From Clostridia bacterium (GTDB lineage: Bacteria > Bacillota > Clostridia > Christensenellales > CAG-138): a DNA stretch of 46,002 nucleotides. The translations under genes were made by a program, and so were the position numbers. This document shows positions 26,277 to 35,043 of the stretch, one piece after another. Within the stretch, counting starts at the first letter, position 1, and each line of letters opens with the position of its first letter. Under the pieces are notes generated by a model. That model was not told the origin of the DNA, did not search any database, and was given only the letters and a program-made list of their open reading frames with translations. The stretch is from assembly GCA_017523925.1 (NCBI GenBank), contig JAFWVQ010000005.1, positions 1 through 46,002 of the forward strand, written 5' to 3'.

Positions 26277-26801
26277 TTAGTAAGTCATCGCGGTTATCAC
26301 GGGCACGCCGTCAAGCTTTTCGCGGCCGTTCAGGTCCGCAAGCTCGATGGCGAACGCGGCGGCCTCGACCGTTGCGCCCATGCTGCGCACAAGGTCTATG
26401 ACCGCGCGCGCGGTGCCGCCGGTGGCGAGCAGGTCGTCCACCAGTGCAACGCGGGCGCCGGGCTTTATCGCGTCAACGTGGATCTCAAGGCAGTCGCTGC
26501 CGTACTCCAGCCCGTACTCCAGGCGCTTCACCTCGCAGGGAAGCTTGCCGGGCTTCCTCGCCAGCACGAAGCCGGCGCGAAGCGCGTAGGCGACGGCGGA
26601 GCCCACTACGAAGCCGCGGGCCTCGGGTCCGATCACGATGTCGATATCGTAGGGACGAAGCTCGTTTGCAAGCGTCGCGATCAGCGTGCCGTAGGCCTCG
26701 GGATCCTTCACGAGCGTGGTGATGTCGCGGAAAAGTATTCCCTCGGTCGGAAAATCGGGGATATCGCGGACGGTCTGTTTGAGCTTTGCTTCATTCATCA
26801 T
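26277..26801 (-). CDS. apt: Adenine phosphoribosyltransferase
   Basis: This 174-residue purine-salvage enzyme converts adenine and PRPP to AMP. It has the N-terminal RDIPDFPTEGILFRDIT of bacterial Apt, the GPEARGF loop near residue 60 and the PRPP-binding motif VALVDDLLATGGTA near 119-132. It starts ATG-ATG with only a weak GAGGTAAAT upstream. Between it and recJ lie 128 bases that are strongly T-rich on the plus strand, with no gene. The recJ-apt-relA order is typical of Firmicutes. Confidence 0.97.
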   Translation of the reverse strand: MMNEAKLKQTVRDIPDFPTEGILFRDITTLVKDPEAYGTLIATLANELRPYDIDIVIGPEARGFVVGSAVAYALRAGFVLARKPGKLPCEVKRLEYGLEYGSDCLEIHVDAIKPGARVALVDDLLATGGTARAVIDLVRSMGATVEAAAFAIELADLNGREKLDGVPVITAMTY

Positions 26802-26929
26802 TGCTATTTACCTCGAAAGAAGAGTTTGATTGTTTGTTTTTTTGTTTATTTACAGTTAGTTTATTTATTCTCGGTTCGTTTGGCTTATTCTATCCGCCTG
26901 CTCGGCTGGCCGAGCCGTTATACGGCGGC

Positions 26930-29353
26930 TCATCTGCGCTGCAGGGCGATGACGGCGGAATACAGCCCGCTGTTTGAAAGGCAGGTCGGCACGATGCGGG
27001 CCGCCTCGAGCGAGCTTCGGCCGTTTATGCGAACGAAGCCGAGCTCGATGAACACGCGCAGAGCGAATCTTGCGCAGTATTTCGGCAGCTTCGTGTGATC
27101 GCAGAGCCTGCAAACGAGCTCCTCAAAGGCGCAGGGACCGTTTGAGAGCTGCGCCATGGTGATGCTGTAGCACTCGGTCAGAAAATCCCTGTCCGTGCAG
27201 AAATTCTTCGCAACCGGCACGAACGCCTTCTCCTTATCTGCGGGCTCGCAGCCGCCGATGCGCAGGAATTCCGCGCCGCTCAGCGCGGCTTCAAGCGCGG
27301 CAAGTGCGCCGTCGAAGGGAGGGTCGTCCAAAATGGCGACGGTGGTATAGCCGGAGGCGGGCATATGCGCGATCCTCGGCGCGATCACGAGCGCATTGTC
27401 GCAAACGCCGGATTCGGGCGGGCAGCCGAAGCATACGTCCACGCTCAGGCCGCAGCGCTTGAGCTGCTCAACGGCCTTCTTCGCGCTCTCGGGCGAGAAC
27501 GCCAGCGCCATGATGCCCGAGAGCCTGCTTGAATACAGCTCGCAGAGCGTCATGGGGCTCGCCTTGGCCCGCGACGGGGCGGAGCGCTCGGCATGGCAGG
27601 AATTTTCAATGAAAGCATCGCAGAAATTCCACATCCCGTTTTCGATGAAGGCGTTCACGTCCTCGGGAAGCTGCGCCTGCGCCCATTTGACGCGAAGCTG
27701 TATGCCGCCGTTTCCGCACCAGGTGTTGATGGTCGGTGTATAGAGCAGGTCCAGCTTTTCGGCGCTCAAAAGCCCCTTGAAATAGGGCGCGGAGCCGAAC
27801 CAGACCGTTTCAAGGCAGCCCTCGGGACCGAGCACGTCGAACTTGGTGTGCTGCGAGTCGTTGCCGAAGCGCCGTATCCTGCATATCTCCACTCCGGAGG
27901 AGCGGAAAACGGGGGAGGGGTTGCACTCGCCGAACGGTGCGAGCATGGAGATCTCGCGTATCAGCTCGGTCGTGACCGCGGAGGTCGGGATCTCGAATTC
28001 ATAGTCCTTCCTTGCGGCAAAATCCGAGTCGGCAAAGCTTTTTTTAAGGTAGTCGTTGAGCCTGCGGTCGAATTCCTCAAGCCTTTCCGGCTCCATGGTT
28101 ATGCCGGCCGCCTTCGCGTGCCCGCCGAACCTCAGGAAGCAGTCGCGCACGGAGAGCAGCGCGTCGTGGATGTTCACGCCGTCTATCGAGCGCGCCGAGC
28201 CCTTCAAAACGCCGCCCGATTCGCAGAGCAGTATCGTGGGCCTGTGGAACATCTCGAGTATCCTCGATGCGGCGATGCCGATAACGCCGCCGTTCCATTC
28301 GTTTTTGCAGAGCACGATCGCCCTCGTGTCCGAAAGATCGCGGCCGGAGAGCATATCGAGCGCGTCCACAAGGATGCCGGCCTCGTCCTTCTGGCGAAGC
28401 TCGTTGAGCCTGTTCAGCTCGCCGATCATGCGGTCGATCGCACGAAAATCGGCCGAAAGGAAGAGCTCCACGGAGAGCGAAGCGTCGCTCATGCGGCCGG
28501 AGGCATTGAGCCTCGGCGCAACGGCGAAGCCGAGATTGCAGGTGTTGTAGGGCTTTTTCGCGGCGGCGATGCTTTCGAGCAGGCGCGACAGGCCGTAGCA
28601 GCAGCGCCCCTCGTTTATCGCCTCAAGGCCGAGCTTCACAAGCACGCGGTTTTCATCCACAAGCGGCACAACGTCCGCAACCGAGGCAAGCCCCGCGAGC
28701 GAAACGTATTTCATCGCGGCGTCCAGCCCCGCAAGCGCATGCACCAGCTTGAACGCCGTTCCCGCGCCGCAGAGGATGGAGGCGGGGTATTTGCTGCCCG
28801 GCACCGTGTGGCTCACAACGGCGGCGCAGACGGGTATGCGCTCGGGCGGGATATGGTGATCCGTTACGATAACGTCGATCCCAAGCTCGGTGCAGCGCGC
28901 TATCTCGTCGGCAGCGGAGATGCCGTTATCCACCGTTATGATGAGCCCAACGCCCTGCGAATAGAGCTTGTCTATCGCGGCGGAGCTCATGCCGTAGCCC
29001 TCCTCGCTTCTTGAGGGGATGTGGTAGATAACGTCCGCGCCGATCGAGCGGAAATAATCGGTCAGCATCGCGGTGGAGCAGATGCCGTCCACGTCGTAAT
29101 CGCCGAAGATGCAGATCCGCTCGCAGGTCTCGAGCGCGAGACGGATGCGGTCCACCGCCTTCTGCATGTCGTTCAAAAGGAAGGGGTCGTGGAAATGACG
29201 AACGGAAGGGGAAAGGAAGCGCTCCATCTCCTCCCTCGTTTCTGCGCCGCGGGCGCGAAGCGCGCGCTCAAGCAGCGGCGAGATCCCGGGAACGCCAGTG
29301 TTCTTGGGGTCCTTCTGCTCGGAATAGTATTTTGATTTGCGATAGATAACCAA
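26930..29353 (-). CDS. recJ: Single-stranded-DNA-specific exonuclease RecJ
   Basis: This 807-residue DHH-family 5'-3' exonuclease acts in recombination and mismatch repair. Motifs present: DYDVDGICS near residue 83 (metal-binding Asp), VTDHHIPPE (DHH) near 156, and GGHAKAAGI (DHHA1) near 415, followed by an OB-like region (about 460-570) and a roughly 240-residue C-terminal extension seen in Firmicute RecJ. The start appears to be TTG (29353): GGAGGG lies about ten bases upstream. The only nearby ATG is in another frame and gives a short, unrelated peptide. It heads the recJ-apt-relA-dtd-MBL-hemZ cluster. Confidence 0.95.
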   Translation of the reverse strand: MVIYRKSKYYSEQKDPKNTGVPGISPLLERALRARGAETREEMERFLSPSVRHFHDPFLLNDMQKAVDRIRLALETCERICIFGDYDVDGICSTAMLTDYFRSIGADVIYHIPSRSEEGYGMSSAAIDKLYSQGVGLIITVDNGISAADEIARCTELGIDVIVTDHHIPPERIPVCAAVVSHTVPGSKYPASILCGAGTAFKLVHALAGLDAAMKYVSLAGLASVADVVPLVDENRVLVKLGLEAINEGRCCYGLSRLLESIAAAKKPYNTCNLGFAVAPRLNASGRMSDASLSVELFLSADFRAIDRMIGELNRLNELRQKDEAGILVDALDMLSGRDLSDTRAIVLCKNEWNGGVIGIAASRILEMFHRPTILLCESGGVLKGSARSIDGVNIHDALLSVRDCFLRFGGHAKAAGITMEPERLEEFDRRLNDYLKKSFADSDFAARKDYEFEIPTSAVTTELIREISMLAPFGECNPSPVFRSSGVEICRIRRFGNDSQHTKFDVLGPEGCLETVWFGSAPYFKGLLSAEKLDLLYTPTINTWCGNGGIQLRVKWAQAQLPEDVNAFIENGMWNFCDAFIENSCHAERSAPSRAKASPMTLCELYSSRLSGIMALAFSPESAKKAVEQLKRCGLSVDVCFGCPPESGVCDNALVIAPRIAHMPASGYTTVAILDDPPFDGALAALEAALSGAEFLRIGGCEPADKEKAFVPVAKNFCTDRDFLTECYSITMAQLSNGPCAFEELVCRLCDHTKLPKYCARFALRVFIELGFVRINGRSSLEAARIVPTCLSNSGLYSAVIALQRR

Positions 29354-29473
29354 ATCGGCATCCCTCCGCCTGCGGGCGACGCGGACCGATCGCAGCGATC
29401 GGTCCGATGGCTGCGGGCGGAAGCGGGAAGCTCCGCCGCTCTGCGGCCGCCTGGCAACAATTATTCATTATAA

Positions 29474-29503
29474 ATTATACTACAACAGCGGGGGATGGTT
29501 CAA
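29474..29503 (-). promoter_or_regulatory. Promoter of the recJ cluster
   Basis: TTGAAC (29498-29503) and TATAAT (29474-29479) on the minus strand are 18 bases apart, about 120 bases upstream of recJ. Confidence 0.6.
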
Positions 29504-29570
29504 TAGCGCGGAACAAAGATTTGCGGCCGAGCGGGATTATATAATTTCGGTTTTTGCGCCTCGCCGCCCT

Positions 29571-29948
29571 TCATCGTGAAAGACTGCGGATGATGCCGCC
29601 GATCATTCCGGCAAGGGCGCACATGGCAAGGTCGACGAGGTTTGCGGAGCTAATTTGCAACTCGCCCGAAATCAGCCCGAAGCCAAGCGTGGTCAGCACG
29701 ATATAGCCAATGCCGCAAACGGCGCCCAAAAGCCAGCGCATTCTTTCAAACCTTGCCGTGCCGATGAGCGCGGCTGCGAGCGCGCAGACGGATTTTATAA
29801 CGGGATTCACTATCGAAACGCTCTCGAAGCCGAGCACCTGCTTTTGAAGCAGAAGCGCGCAGGCGGCAACGAGCAGGCAGCTTAAAAGCATGGAAACGAT
29901 GATCCCTGCGGGGATGCCGAGGTACGGGTTTTTCTGTGTGCTCTTCAT
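29571..29948 (-). CDS. TIGR04086-family membrane protein
   Basis: This 125-residue protein has four predicted membrane segments and little else: IPAGIIVSMLLSCLLVAACALLL, a Val/Ala-rich second segment, WLLGAVCGIGYIVLTTLGFGLI, and a last segment ending GMIGGIIRSLSR. Small proteins of this family (YrzE-like) often lie just upstream of recJ in Firmicutes, as here; function is unknown. The ATG at 29948 follows AAGGAG, which argues against the longer in-frame start 20 codons upstream. Confidence 0.8.
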   Translation of the reverse strand: MKSTQKNPYLGIPAGIIVSMLLSCLLVAACALLLQKQVLGFESVSIVNPVIKSVCALAAALIGTARFERMRWLLGAVCGIGYIVLTTLGFGLISGELQISSANLVDLAMCALAGMIGGIIRSLSR

Positions 29949-30077
29949 ACGTTCTCCTTCCGTGCGGCGGTTTGAGATCCGAAAAAGCGGAAGCAAACGC
30001 TTGCGCACCGCCGTTTTGAAAAACTATATGCGTTTTCGGGAGAAATGATGAATGGGGGAAAGGAAAAAGGGAAAAGG

Positions 30078-30104
30078 AAAAAGCGAAACGCCGTTTCGCT
30101 TTTT
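30078..30104. terminator. Terminator of the cysK-epsC operon
   Basis: AAAAAGCGAAAC and GTTTCGCTTTTT form a perfect 12-bp stem with a 3-base loop, with A and T tracts on the two sides. It lies 24 bases past the epsC stop. Confidence 0.8.
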
Positions 30105-30127
30105 AATTTACAAATATTCTATGTTTC

Positions 30128-31012
30128 TCACAACATGGCGCTTTCGAAAACGGGGCTGATCGCAAGATCGCGCGTCAGCGGCCGATCGGTCACGGCGGCG
30201 CGTGAAACCACCATCTTCCCCGCTTCGACCGAGTGCGTCAGAAAAACGCTGCCGCCTATAATGCAGTCGTTTCCGATATGAGTATTGCCGCCGAGCACCG
30301 TCGCGCCGGAGTAGATCACCACGCGGTCGCCCACGTTGGGGTGGCGCTTTATGCCCTTAACGAGGCTGCCGTCGGGCGAAACGTCGAAGCTCTTCGCGCC
30401 GAGCGTAACGTGCTGATATAGCTTAACGTTCCTGCCGATGGTCGTGGTCTCGCCGATCACCACGCCCGTGCCATGGTCGATGAAGAACGCTTCGCCGATC
30501 GTCGCGCCGGGGTGGATGTCGATGCCGGTGAGCCTGTGCGCGTATTCGCTCATAAGGCGCGGCAGCAGCGGCACGCCCTCGAGATAGAGGACGTGCGCAA
30601 GGCGGTGCGTGCTGATCGCGGTGAAGGCGGGGTAGCAGAGGATTATCTCGTCGAGCCCGGTCGCGGCGGGGTCGCCCCTGTACGCGGCCTCAAGGTCGGT
30701 CAAAAGCAGCCTTTTTACGGCGGGAAGCGCTTCAAACACCGCTTCGAGCACCGCTTCGGCGCGCTCGTCGTCGCCCGTTACGGCGGCGGCGCAGCAGCGT
30801 ATCAGCACGGATGCCTGCGCAAGCGCCTCCTTCCTCGAAATCGAAAGCGAGGCGTATTTGGGAAACATGGCTTCGATGAGCAGATCGGTGTACCTTTCGA
30901 CCCGCTCGCGAAAGGCGCGAAAATCGCGGCCGCCCGGCGTATCGGGGGTATCGGCGGCCTCATCCGCATCGAGCGAAAGCGCGGTTTTTTCTATTAGAGC
31001 AAGAGTGTTCAT
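30128..31012 (-). CDS. epsC: Serine O-acetyltransferase (EpsC/CysE type)
   Basis: This 294-residue enzyme makes O-acetylserine from serine and acetyl-CoA, the substrate of the cysteine synthase encoded just upstream. An N-terminal helical domain of about 190 residues precedes a left-handed beta-helix of hexapeptide repeats ([55 protein letters not shown]), with the active-site His in the DHGTG stretch. No clear ribosome-binding site precedes the ATG, so translation may depend on coupling with cysK, whose stop is 49 bases upstream. Length is in the EpsC range rather than the short CysE form. Confidence 0.92.
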   Translation of the reverse strand: MNTLALIEKTALSLDADEAADTPDTPGGRDFRAFRERVERYTDLLIEAMFPKYASLSISRKEALAQASVLIRCCAAAVTGDDERAEAVLEAVFEALPAVKRLLLTDLEAAYRGDPAATGLDEIILCYPAFTAISTHRLAHVLYLEGVPLLPRLMSEYAHRLTGIDIHPGATIGEAFFIDHGTGVVIGETTTIGRNVKLYQHVTLGAKSFDVSPDGSLVKGIKRHPNVGDRVVIYSGATVLGGNTHIGNDCIIGGSVFLTHSVEAGKMVVSRAAVTDRPLTRDLAISPVFESAML

Positions 31013-31061
31013 TTACTGTATTTTGCAATCGAAATTATGAGGAAATATTTTGGGTTTAGAA

Positions 31062-31994
31062 TTAGTCCTCGCCGTAGAGTGCGGTGGACATATACCTTTC
31101 GCCGGTATCGGGCAGCAGCACGACCACGGTCTTTCCCGCGTTTTGTGCAAGCTTCGCCGTTTCGATGCCAGCCCAAAGCGCCGCGCCGGAGGATATGCCC
31201 GCGAGTATGCCCTCGCGACGCGCAAGCAGCCTTGCTGCGGCGAACGCATCCTCGGTCGAGGCGGTCATAACTTCGTCGATGACCGCCGTATTCAGGATCT
31301 TGGGAACGAAGCCCGCGCCGATGCCCTGAAGCTTGTGCGCGCCCGCCCTGCCGCCGCTCAGAACGGGGGAGGAAGCCGGCTCGACCGCGATGACCTGCAC
31401 TTCGCGCTTCATCCCTTTAAGGTATTTGCCGGCGCCCGTGATGGTGCCGCCTGTGCCGACGCCTGCAACGAAGATATCCACCGTGCCGTCCGTATCCGCC
31501 CAGATCTCGGGGCCGGTGGTGCGATAATGCGCGGCGGGATTGGCGGGATTTACAAACTGACCGGGAATAAACGCATTGGGCATGGCGCTTTTCAGCTCAT
31601 CCGCCTTCTCGATCGCGCCCTTCATTCCGAGCGCGCCGTCCGTCAAAACGAGCTCCGCGCCGTAGGCTTTTATAAGGTTTCTGCGCTCAACGCTCATGGT
31701 TTCGGGCATAACTATGATAACGCGATACCCCCTCGCCCCGGCGATGGCGGCGAGGGCAACACCCGTATTGCCGCTGGTGGGCTCGATAATGATTGAATCG
31801 GGGGTGAGTATGCCCCTTGCTTCCGCATCGTCGAGCATGGCCTTTGCGGCTCTGTCCTTCGCCGAGCCCGCGGGGTTCGCGCCCTCGAGCTTAACGATAA
31901 GCCTTGCTTTAAGCTCAAGCTCCTTTTCTATTCTTTTAAGCTCGACAAGCGGCGTTCTGCCGATGAGCTGTTCGTGCGAGGTGTGGATATTCAT
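31062..31994 (-). CDS. cysK: Cysteine synthase A
   Basis: This 310-residue PLP enzyme makes cysteine from O-acetylserine and sulfide. The PLP lysine is K46 in PAGSAKDR. The phosphate-binding loop P-T-S-G-N-T-G is near residue 69-75, and GVGTGGTITGAGKYL near 175-190 is the second cofactor loop. The start at 31994 follows AAGGAGC; a longer in-frame ATG at 32045 lacks such a site. It is first in a two-gene operon with epsC and has its own near-consensus promoter. Confidence 0.96.
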   Translation of the reverse strand: MNIHTSHEQLIGRTPLVELKRIEKELELKARLIVKLEGANPAGSAKDRAAKAMLDDAEARGILTPDSIIIEPTSGNTGVALAAIAGARGYRVIIVMPETMSVERRNLIKAYGAELVLTDGALGMKGAIEKADELKSAMPNAFIPGQFVNPANPAAHYRTTGPEIWADTDGTVDIFVAGVGTGGTITGAGKYLKGMKREVQVIAVEPASSPVLSGGRAGAHKLQGIGAGFVPKILNTAVIDEVMTASTEDAFAAARLLARREGILAGISSGAALWAGIETAKLAQNAGKTVVVLLPDTGERYMSTALYGED

Positions 31995-32095
31995 TGAAAG
32001 CTGCTCCTTGCTTTTGATAAGCGCGGCGGGCTCATTCCCTTGCATTCGGGCATGCGCCGATGCGCGGGCGAGCCGAAGCCTGTGCTCGTTTTCAT

Positions 32096-32123
32096 ATTAT
32101 AGGTCAACGGCGATAATTGTCAA
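32096..32123 (-). promoter_or_regulatory. Promoter of cysK-epsC
   Basis: TTGACA (32118-32123) and TATAAT (32096-32101) on the minus strand are 16 bases apart, about 100 bases upstream of cysK. Further upstream (32140-32215) the 31995-32326 gap is very AT-rich. It could hold a regulator site, but I recognise no specific operator. Confidence 0.7.
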
Positions 32124-32278
32124 AGATGATATACGCTCCGTTTCCGATCGTTAATAATTTTGCCATAATTTGCTTATGAATTATAATTGGTAATCAATAT
32201 TTGCCGTAAATCAAAATGAAACCGCCGCAGGTGATGCGGTGGTTCACAGGCGCGGAAAACGCCGCGAAAAACGGAAAA

Positions 32279-32302
32279 CGGAGCAGACCGAGGTCTGCTC
32301 CG
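32279..32302 (-). terminator. Terminator of the ribosomal protein operon
   Basis: CGGAGCAGAC and GTCTGCTCCG form a perfect 10-bp stem with a 4-base loop. On the minus strand it is followed by TTTTCCGTTTTT, directly after rplA. Confidence 0.8.
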
Positions 32303-32326
32303 CTCAAAATTTCGTTGGTATTAAGA

Positions 32327-33016
32327 TCAGAACTTCATTCCGTTGAACTTAACGCCGGGGCCCATGGTGGTGGAGAGTACGAGGCTCTTAATGTAGGTAC
32401 CCTTCGCCGCAGCGGGCTTTGCCTTGATGATGGCGTCCATAAGCGTGGCGAGGTTCTCGCCGAGCTTTTCCTTGCCGAAGCTTACCTTGCCGACGGGGCA
32501 GTGGCAGATATTGGTCTTATCGACGCGATACTCAACCTTACCGGCCTTGATGTCGGAGATAGCTTTTGCAACTTCCATGGTAACGGTGCCGCTCTTGGGG
32601 TTGGGCATGAGGCCCTTGGGACCGAGAACGCGGCCGATGCGGCCTACGACGCCCATCATATCGGGGGTCGCGACGCAAACGTCGAAACCGAACCAGTTTT
32701 CCTTCTGGATCTTCTGAACCAGATCTTCATCGCCTACGAAATCGGCGCCCGCTTCCTGAGCTTCGCGGGCCTTGTCGCCCTTTGCGAAAACGAGAACGCG
32801 AACGGTTTTACCGGTGCCGTGGGGCAGAACAACCGCGCCGCGAACCTGCTGGTCTGCGTGGCGGGAGTCAACGCCAAGGCGGATATGAGCTTCAACGGTC
32901 TCATCGAACTTTGCCCTTGCGGTCGCAGGAACGGCCTCGAGGCCCTCTTCGGGATCATACAGCTTCTGCCTGTCGTAAACAGTGAGCTTTTCGTTATACT
33001 TTCTTCCATGCTTCAT
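32327..33016 (-). CDS. rplA: 50S ribosomal protein L1
   Basis: This 229-residue L1 protein of the ribosomal L1 stalk usually also represses its own operon. Features: N-terminal [39 protein letters not shown], the domain with [23 protein letters not shown], and the C-terminal GPGVKF. The start at 33016 follows GAGGTA. It is the last gene of the operon and is followed at once by a terminator; rplJ and rplL, usually next, are absent here. Confidence 0.98.
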   Translation of the reverse strand: MKHGRKYNEKLTVYDRQKLYDPEEGLEAVPATARAKFDETVEAHIRLGVDSRHADQQVRGAVVLPHGTGKTVRVLVFAKGDKAREAQEAGADFVGDEDLVQKIQKENWFGFDVCVATPDMMGVVGRIGRVLGPKGLMPNPKSGTVTMEVAKAISDIKAGKVEYRVDKTNICHCPVGKVSFGKEKLGENLATLMDAIIKAKPAAAKGTYIKSLVLSTTMGPGVKFNGMKF

Positions 33017-33038
33017 AATAAGTACCTCGCTTTTCGAC

Positions 33039-33464
33039 TCAGTCGATGACGTCAACGCCCATGCTGCGCGCGGTGCCGGCAACCATGCTCATGGCAGCCT
33101 CTACGCTTGCCGCGTTAAGGTCGGGCATCTTGAGCTCGGCGATCTCACGAACCTGCGCCTTGGTGATCTTTGCAACCTTGGTCTTGCCGGGGGTGGGAGC
33201 GCCCTTTTCGATTCCGCAAGCCTTCTTGATGAGGATGGATGCGGGCGGGGTCTTGGTGACGAAAGAATACGAGCGATCCTGATAAACCGTGATAACAACG
33301 GGGATGATCAGACCTGCCTGCTTGGCGGTGCGCTCATTGAACTCTTTGCAGAAGCCCACGATGTTTACGCCGTGCTGACCCAGAGCGGGACCGACGGGCG
33401 GTGCAGGGGTGGCTTTACCTGCGGGGATCTGCAGCTTGACAAAGCCGGTAATCTTCTTTGCCAT
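33039..33464 (-). CDS. rplK: 50S ribosomal protein L11
   Basis: This 141-residue L11 protein binds the GTPase-associated region of 23S rRNA. It has the Pro-rich N-terminal domain ([26 protein letters not shown]) and the C-terminal RNA-binding domain ending [18 protein letters not shown] precedes the ATG. It is followed by rplA after 22 bases. Confidence 0.98.
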   Translation of the reverse strand: MAKKITGFVKLQIPAGKATPAPPVGPALGQHGVNIVGFCKEFNERTAKQAGLIIPVVITVYQDRSYSFVTKTPPASILIKKACGIEKGAPTPGKTKVAKITKAQVREIAELKMPDLNAASVEAAMSMVAGTARSMGVDVID

Positions 33465-33487
33465 GATTTTTTCCTCCTAAAAATAAT

Positions 33488-33584
33488 GTGGTGCGAGCGG
33501 TAAGGGCGGAGCCCTTCCTCCCACTATGCAAACCGCCCGTTAGAGCGGTAAACATACGGGGTGAAAACGGGATAAAGCCCCCGT
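33488..33584 (-). promoter_or_regulatory. Structured leader between nusG and rplK, possible L1 site
   Basis: The 119-base nusG-rplK gap is unusually long for this operon and folds. ACGGGG/CCCCGT (33556-33584) and ACCGC/GCGGT (33532-33549) come first. Then, on the minus strand, GTGGGAGG, AGGGC-TCC-GCCCT, and CACCAC follow just before the rplK ribosome-binding site. L1 autoregulates rplK-rplA by binding an mRNA mimic of its rRNA site in many bacteria. The position fits, but I could not confirm the consensus. Confidence 0.4.
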
Positions 33585-34144
33585 CAAAGCTTCTGGATAT
33601 CCACGAAATCCAGTTCGCAGGGCGTTTCCTTGCCAAACAGCGAGATGAGCACCGTTACGGTCTGCTTCTCGGGGTCGATGGCCTGTATCTCGCCCATGAA
33701 ATTGGCGAACGCGCCGGAGATGATGCGAACGGTCTCGCCGATCTCAACGTTCATCTCGAGCTGGATGCGTTCGATGCCCATCGCGGTGACCTCCTCGTCG
33801 GTGAGGGGGATGGGCTTGCTTCCCGGGCCTACAAAGCCCGTAACGCCGGTCGTGTTGCGAACAACGTACCATGTGCGGTCCGTCATGACCATCTTGACCA
33901 TCACGTAGCCGGGGTACACCTTGCGCTCCACTGTGCGGGGCTTCTTGGAGCCCTCCTTGAATTCGGTCACCTGCTCCGTGGGATACTTGACCTCAAGTAT
34001 CAGGTCCTGAAGGTTGCGGTTCGCAACGGTTTTCTCCAGGTCCTCCTTGACCTTGTTCTCGTAGCCGGAGTAGGTGTGGACAACATACCATCGGGCATCC
34101 GTAGGGGTATCGTCCCCATAATGAGTCCTTACTTCATCCGTCAT
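33584..34144 (-). CDS. nusG: Transcription termination/antitermination factor NusG
   Basis: This 186-residue NusG has an N-terminal NGN domain that contacts RNA polymerase (WYVVHTYSGYENKVKEDLE; VYPGYVMVKMVMTDRTWYVVRNTTGVTGFVG) and a C-terminal KOW domain (GETVRIISGAFANFMGEIQAID). It has a 17-residue acidic/Thr-rich extension before the usual start of the NGN domain. A GAGGT site precedes the ATG. It is in the conserved secE-nusG-rplK order. Confidence 0.98.
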   Translation of the reverse strand: MTDEVRTHYGDDTPTDARWYVVHTYSGYENKVKEDLEKTVANRNLQDLILEVKYPTEQVTEFKEGSKKPRTVERKVYPGYVMVKMVMTDRTWYVVRNTTGVTGFVGPGSKPIPLTDEEVTAMGIERIQLEMNVEIGETVRIISGAFANFMGEIQAIDPEKQTVTVLISLFGKETPCELDFVDIQKL

Positions 34145-34156
34145 GCGAGGACCTCA

Positions 34157-34423
34157 TTAGCCGCCGATCTTGATATTGGCAAGAGCGGAGATGGCGTTGC
34201 TGAAGATAAGGTCGAGAACCCAGATCAGAAGCGCCATGAACGCAACAAAAGCGATAACGGCGATGGTGTAGTTGATAAGCTCCTTCTTGGTGGGCCAGGT
34301 GAGCTTCTTGGTCTCGGAGAACACCTCTTTGAAATAGGTGCCGATGCCCTTGAACCAGTTCACTACCTTGCCGAAGAAGTTGGTTTCCTGCTTCTTTACG
34401 GCAGTTTCTGCATTCTTTGCCAT
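34157..34423 (-). CDS. secE: Preprotein translocase subunit SecE
   Basis: This 88-residue single-pass SecE completes the SecYEG channel. A cytoplasmic amphipathic helix (YFKEVFSETKKLTWPTKKEL, the universal W-P motif) precedes one membrane segment (AVIAFVAFMALLIWVLDLIF). I chose the ATG at 34423 with GGAG upstream, 20 bases after the rpmG stop; a longer in-frame start would overlap rpmG. Confidence 0.97.
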   Translation of the reverse strand: MAKNAETAVKKQETNFFGKVVNWFKGIGTYFKEVFSETKKLTWPTKKELINYTIAVIAFVAFMALLIWVLDLIFSNAISALANIKIGG

Positions 34424-34443
34424 GGATTGCTCCTTCCCTCCAA

Positions 34444-34593
34444 TTACTTGGATTCCTTGTGGAGAGTGTGCTTGCGGCAGAAACGGCAATACTTGTTCAT
34501 CTCGAGCCTGTCGGGATCGTTCTTCTTGTTCTTGAAGGTATTGTAGTTCCTCTGCTTGCATTCCGAGCATGAGAGTGTGATCTTGACGCGCAT
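34444..34593 (-). CDS. rpmG: 50S ribosomal protein L33
   Basis: This 49-residue protein starts [19 protein letters not shown] and continues with [25 protein letters not shown]. It has both zinc-binding C-x-x-C pairs (CSEC and CRFC), so this is the zinc-containing L33 form. AAGGAGG precedes the ATG. It is the first gene of the rpmG-secE-nusG-rplK-rplA operon. Confidence 0.97.
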   Translation of the reverse strand: MRVKITLSCSECKQRNYNTFKNKKNDPDRLEMNKYCRFCRKHTLHKESK

Positions 34594-34666
34594 TTTAAGA
34601 GCCTCCTTGTATTTTTCAGTCTTGAGAGAAGCGGAGCCGAACTCTCAAAACTTCAACTCAAATAAA

Positions 34667-34683
34667 GCCCCCCATGCGGGGGC
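34667..34683 (-). promoter_or_regulatory. 5'-end hairpin of the rpmG operon transcript
   Basis: GCCCCC and GGGGGC form a 6-bp GC stem with a 5-base loop, followed on the minus strand by TTTATTT. It starts within a few bases of the predicted transcription start (about 34686), so it would cap the 5' end of the mRNA rather than act as an ordinary terminator. Confidence 0.5.
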
Positions 34684-34692
34684 GTACTGTTT

Positions 34693-34721
34693 ATTTTATC
34701 GCAGCCGAAAGCATTTGTCAA
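34693..34721 (-). promoter_or_regulatory. Promoter of the rpmG-secE-nusG-rplK-rplA operon
   Basis: TTGACA (34716-34721) and TAAAAT (34693-34698) on the minus strand are 17 bases apart: a consensus -35 and near-consensus -10 about 100 bases before rpmG. Confidence 0.75.
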
Positions 34722-34803
34722 TCCTCTTTTGGGCTTTTTCAAGGTTTTTTTGACCTAAAAAGCCGATATATTTATCGTCGGAACGCGAAAAGCGGCCGCA
34801 GGC

Positions 34804-34914
34804 GCGCCGCACGATCCCCTCAAGCAGACTTTATTCATGCAAACACGATCCGCAGCCTTGGCTGCAAAACAGGCCGCAAATTCGATCCGCAAACGGGGAT
34901 CGTCCGAGCGGCGC
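34804..34914. ncRNA. Long imperfect inverted repeat, candidate structured RNA
   Basis: GCGCCGC (34804-34810) plus ACGATCCCC (34811-34819) pair with GGGGATCGT (34895-34903) and GCGGCGC (34908-34914), interrupted by a 4-base bulge. The inner 75 bases contain GCAGC/GCTGC around 34852-34865. Read on the minus strand, CCGA...TCGG followed by CTTTTT (near 34755-34780) could end such a transcript just before the rpmG promoter. No ORF fits. The 34594-35043 gap otherwise holds the two divergent promoters. I do not recognise a known RNA family. Confidence 0.25.
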
Positions 34915-34948
34915 AGAAACGAAAAACCCGAAAAAGCCCCCGAACGCG

Positions 34949-34977
34949 TTGCTTTGACGGGCAATCTGTGATATAAT
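34949..34977 (+). promoter_or_regulatory. Promoter of the subtilase-dockerin gene
   Basis: TTGCTT (34949-34954) and TATAAT (34972-34977) are 17 bases apart, with TGA before the -10 box (extended -10), about 65 bases upstream of the start. Confidence 0.6.
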
Positions 34978-35043
34978 ATTTAATATTACACACTGCGGAA
35001 TCACGGTATTCTATAACTGCTTAATCAATCACAGGAGGACGAA

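Noticed and set aside
32160..32190. Plus-strand promoter-like TTGCCA-16-TATAAT upstream of cysK
   Set aside because: It points at the rplA terminator with no gene in that direction; the region is simply AT-rich.
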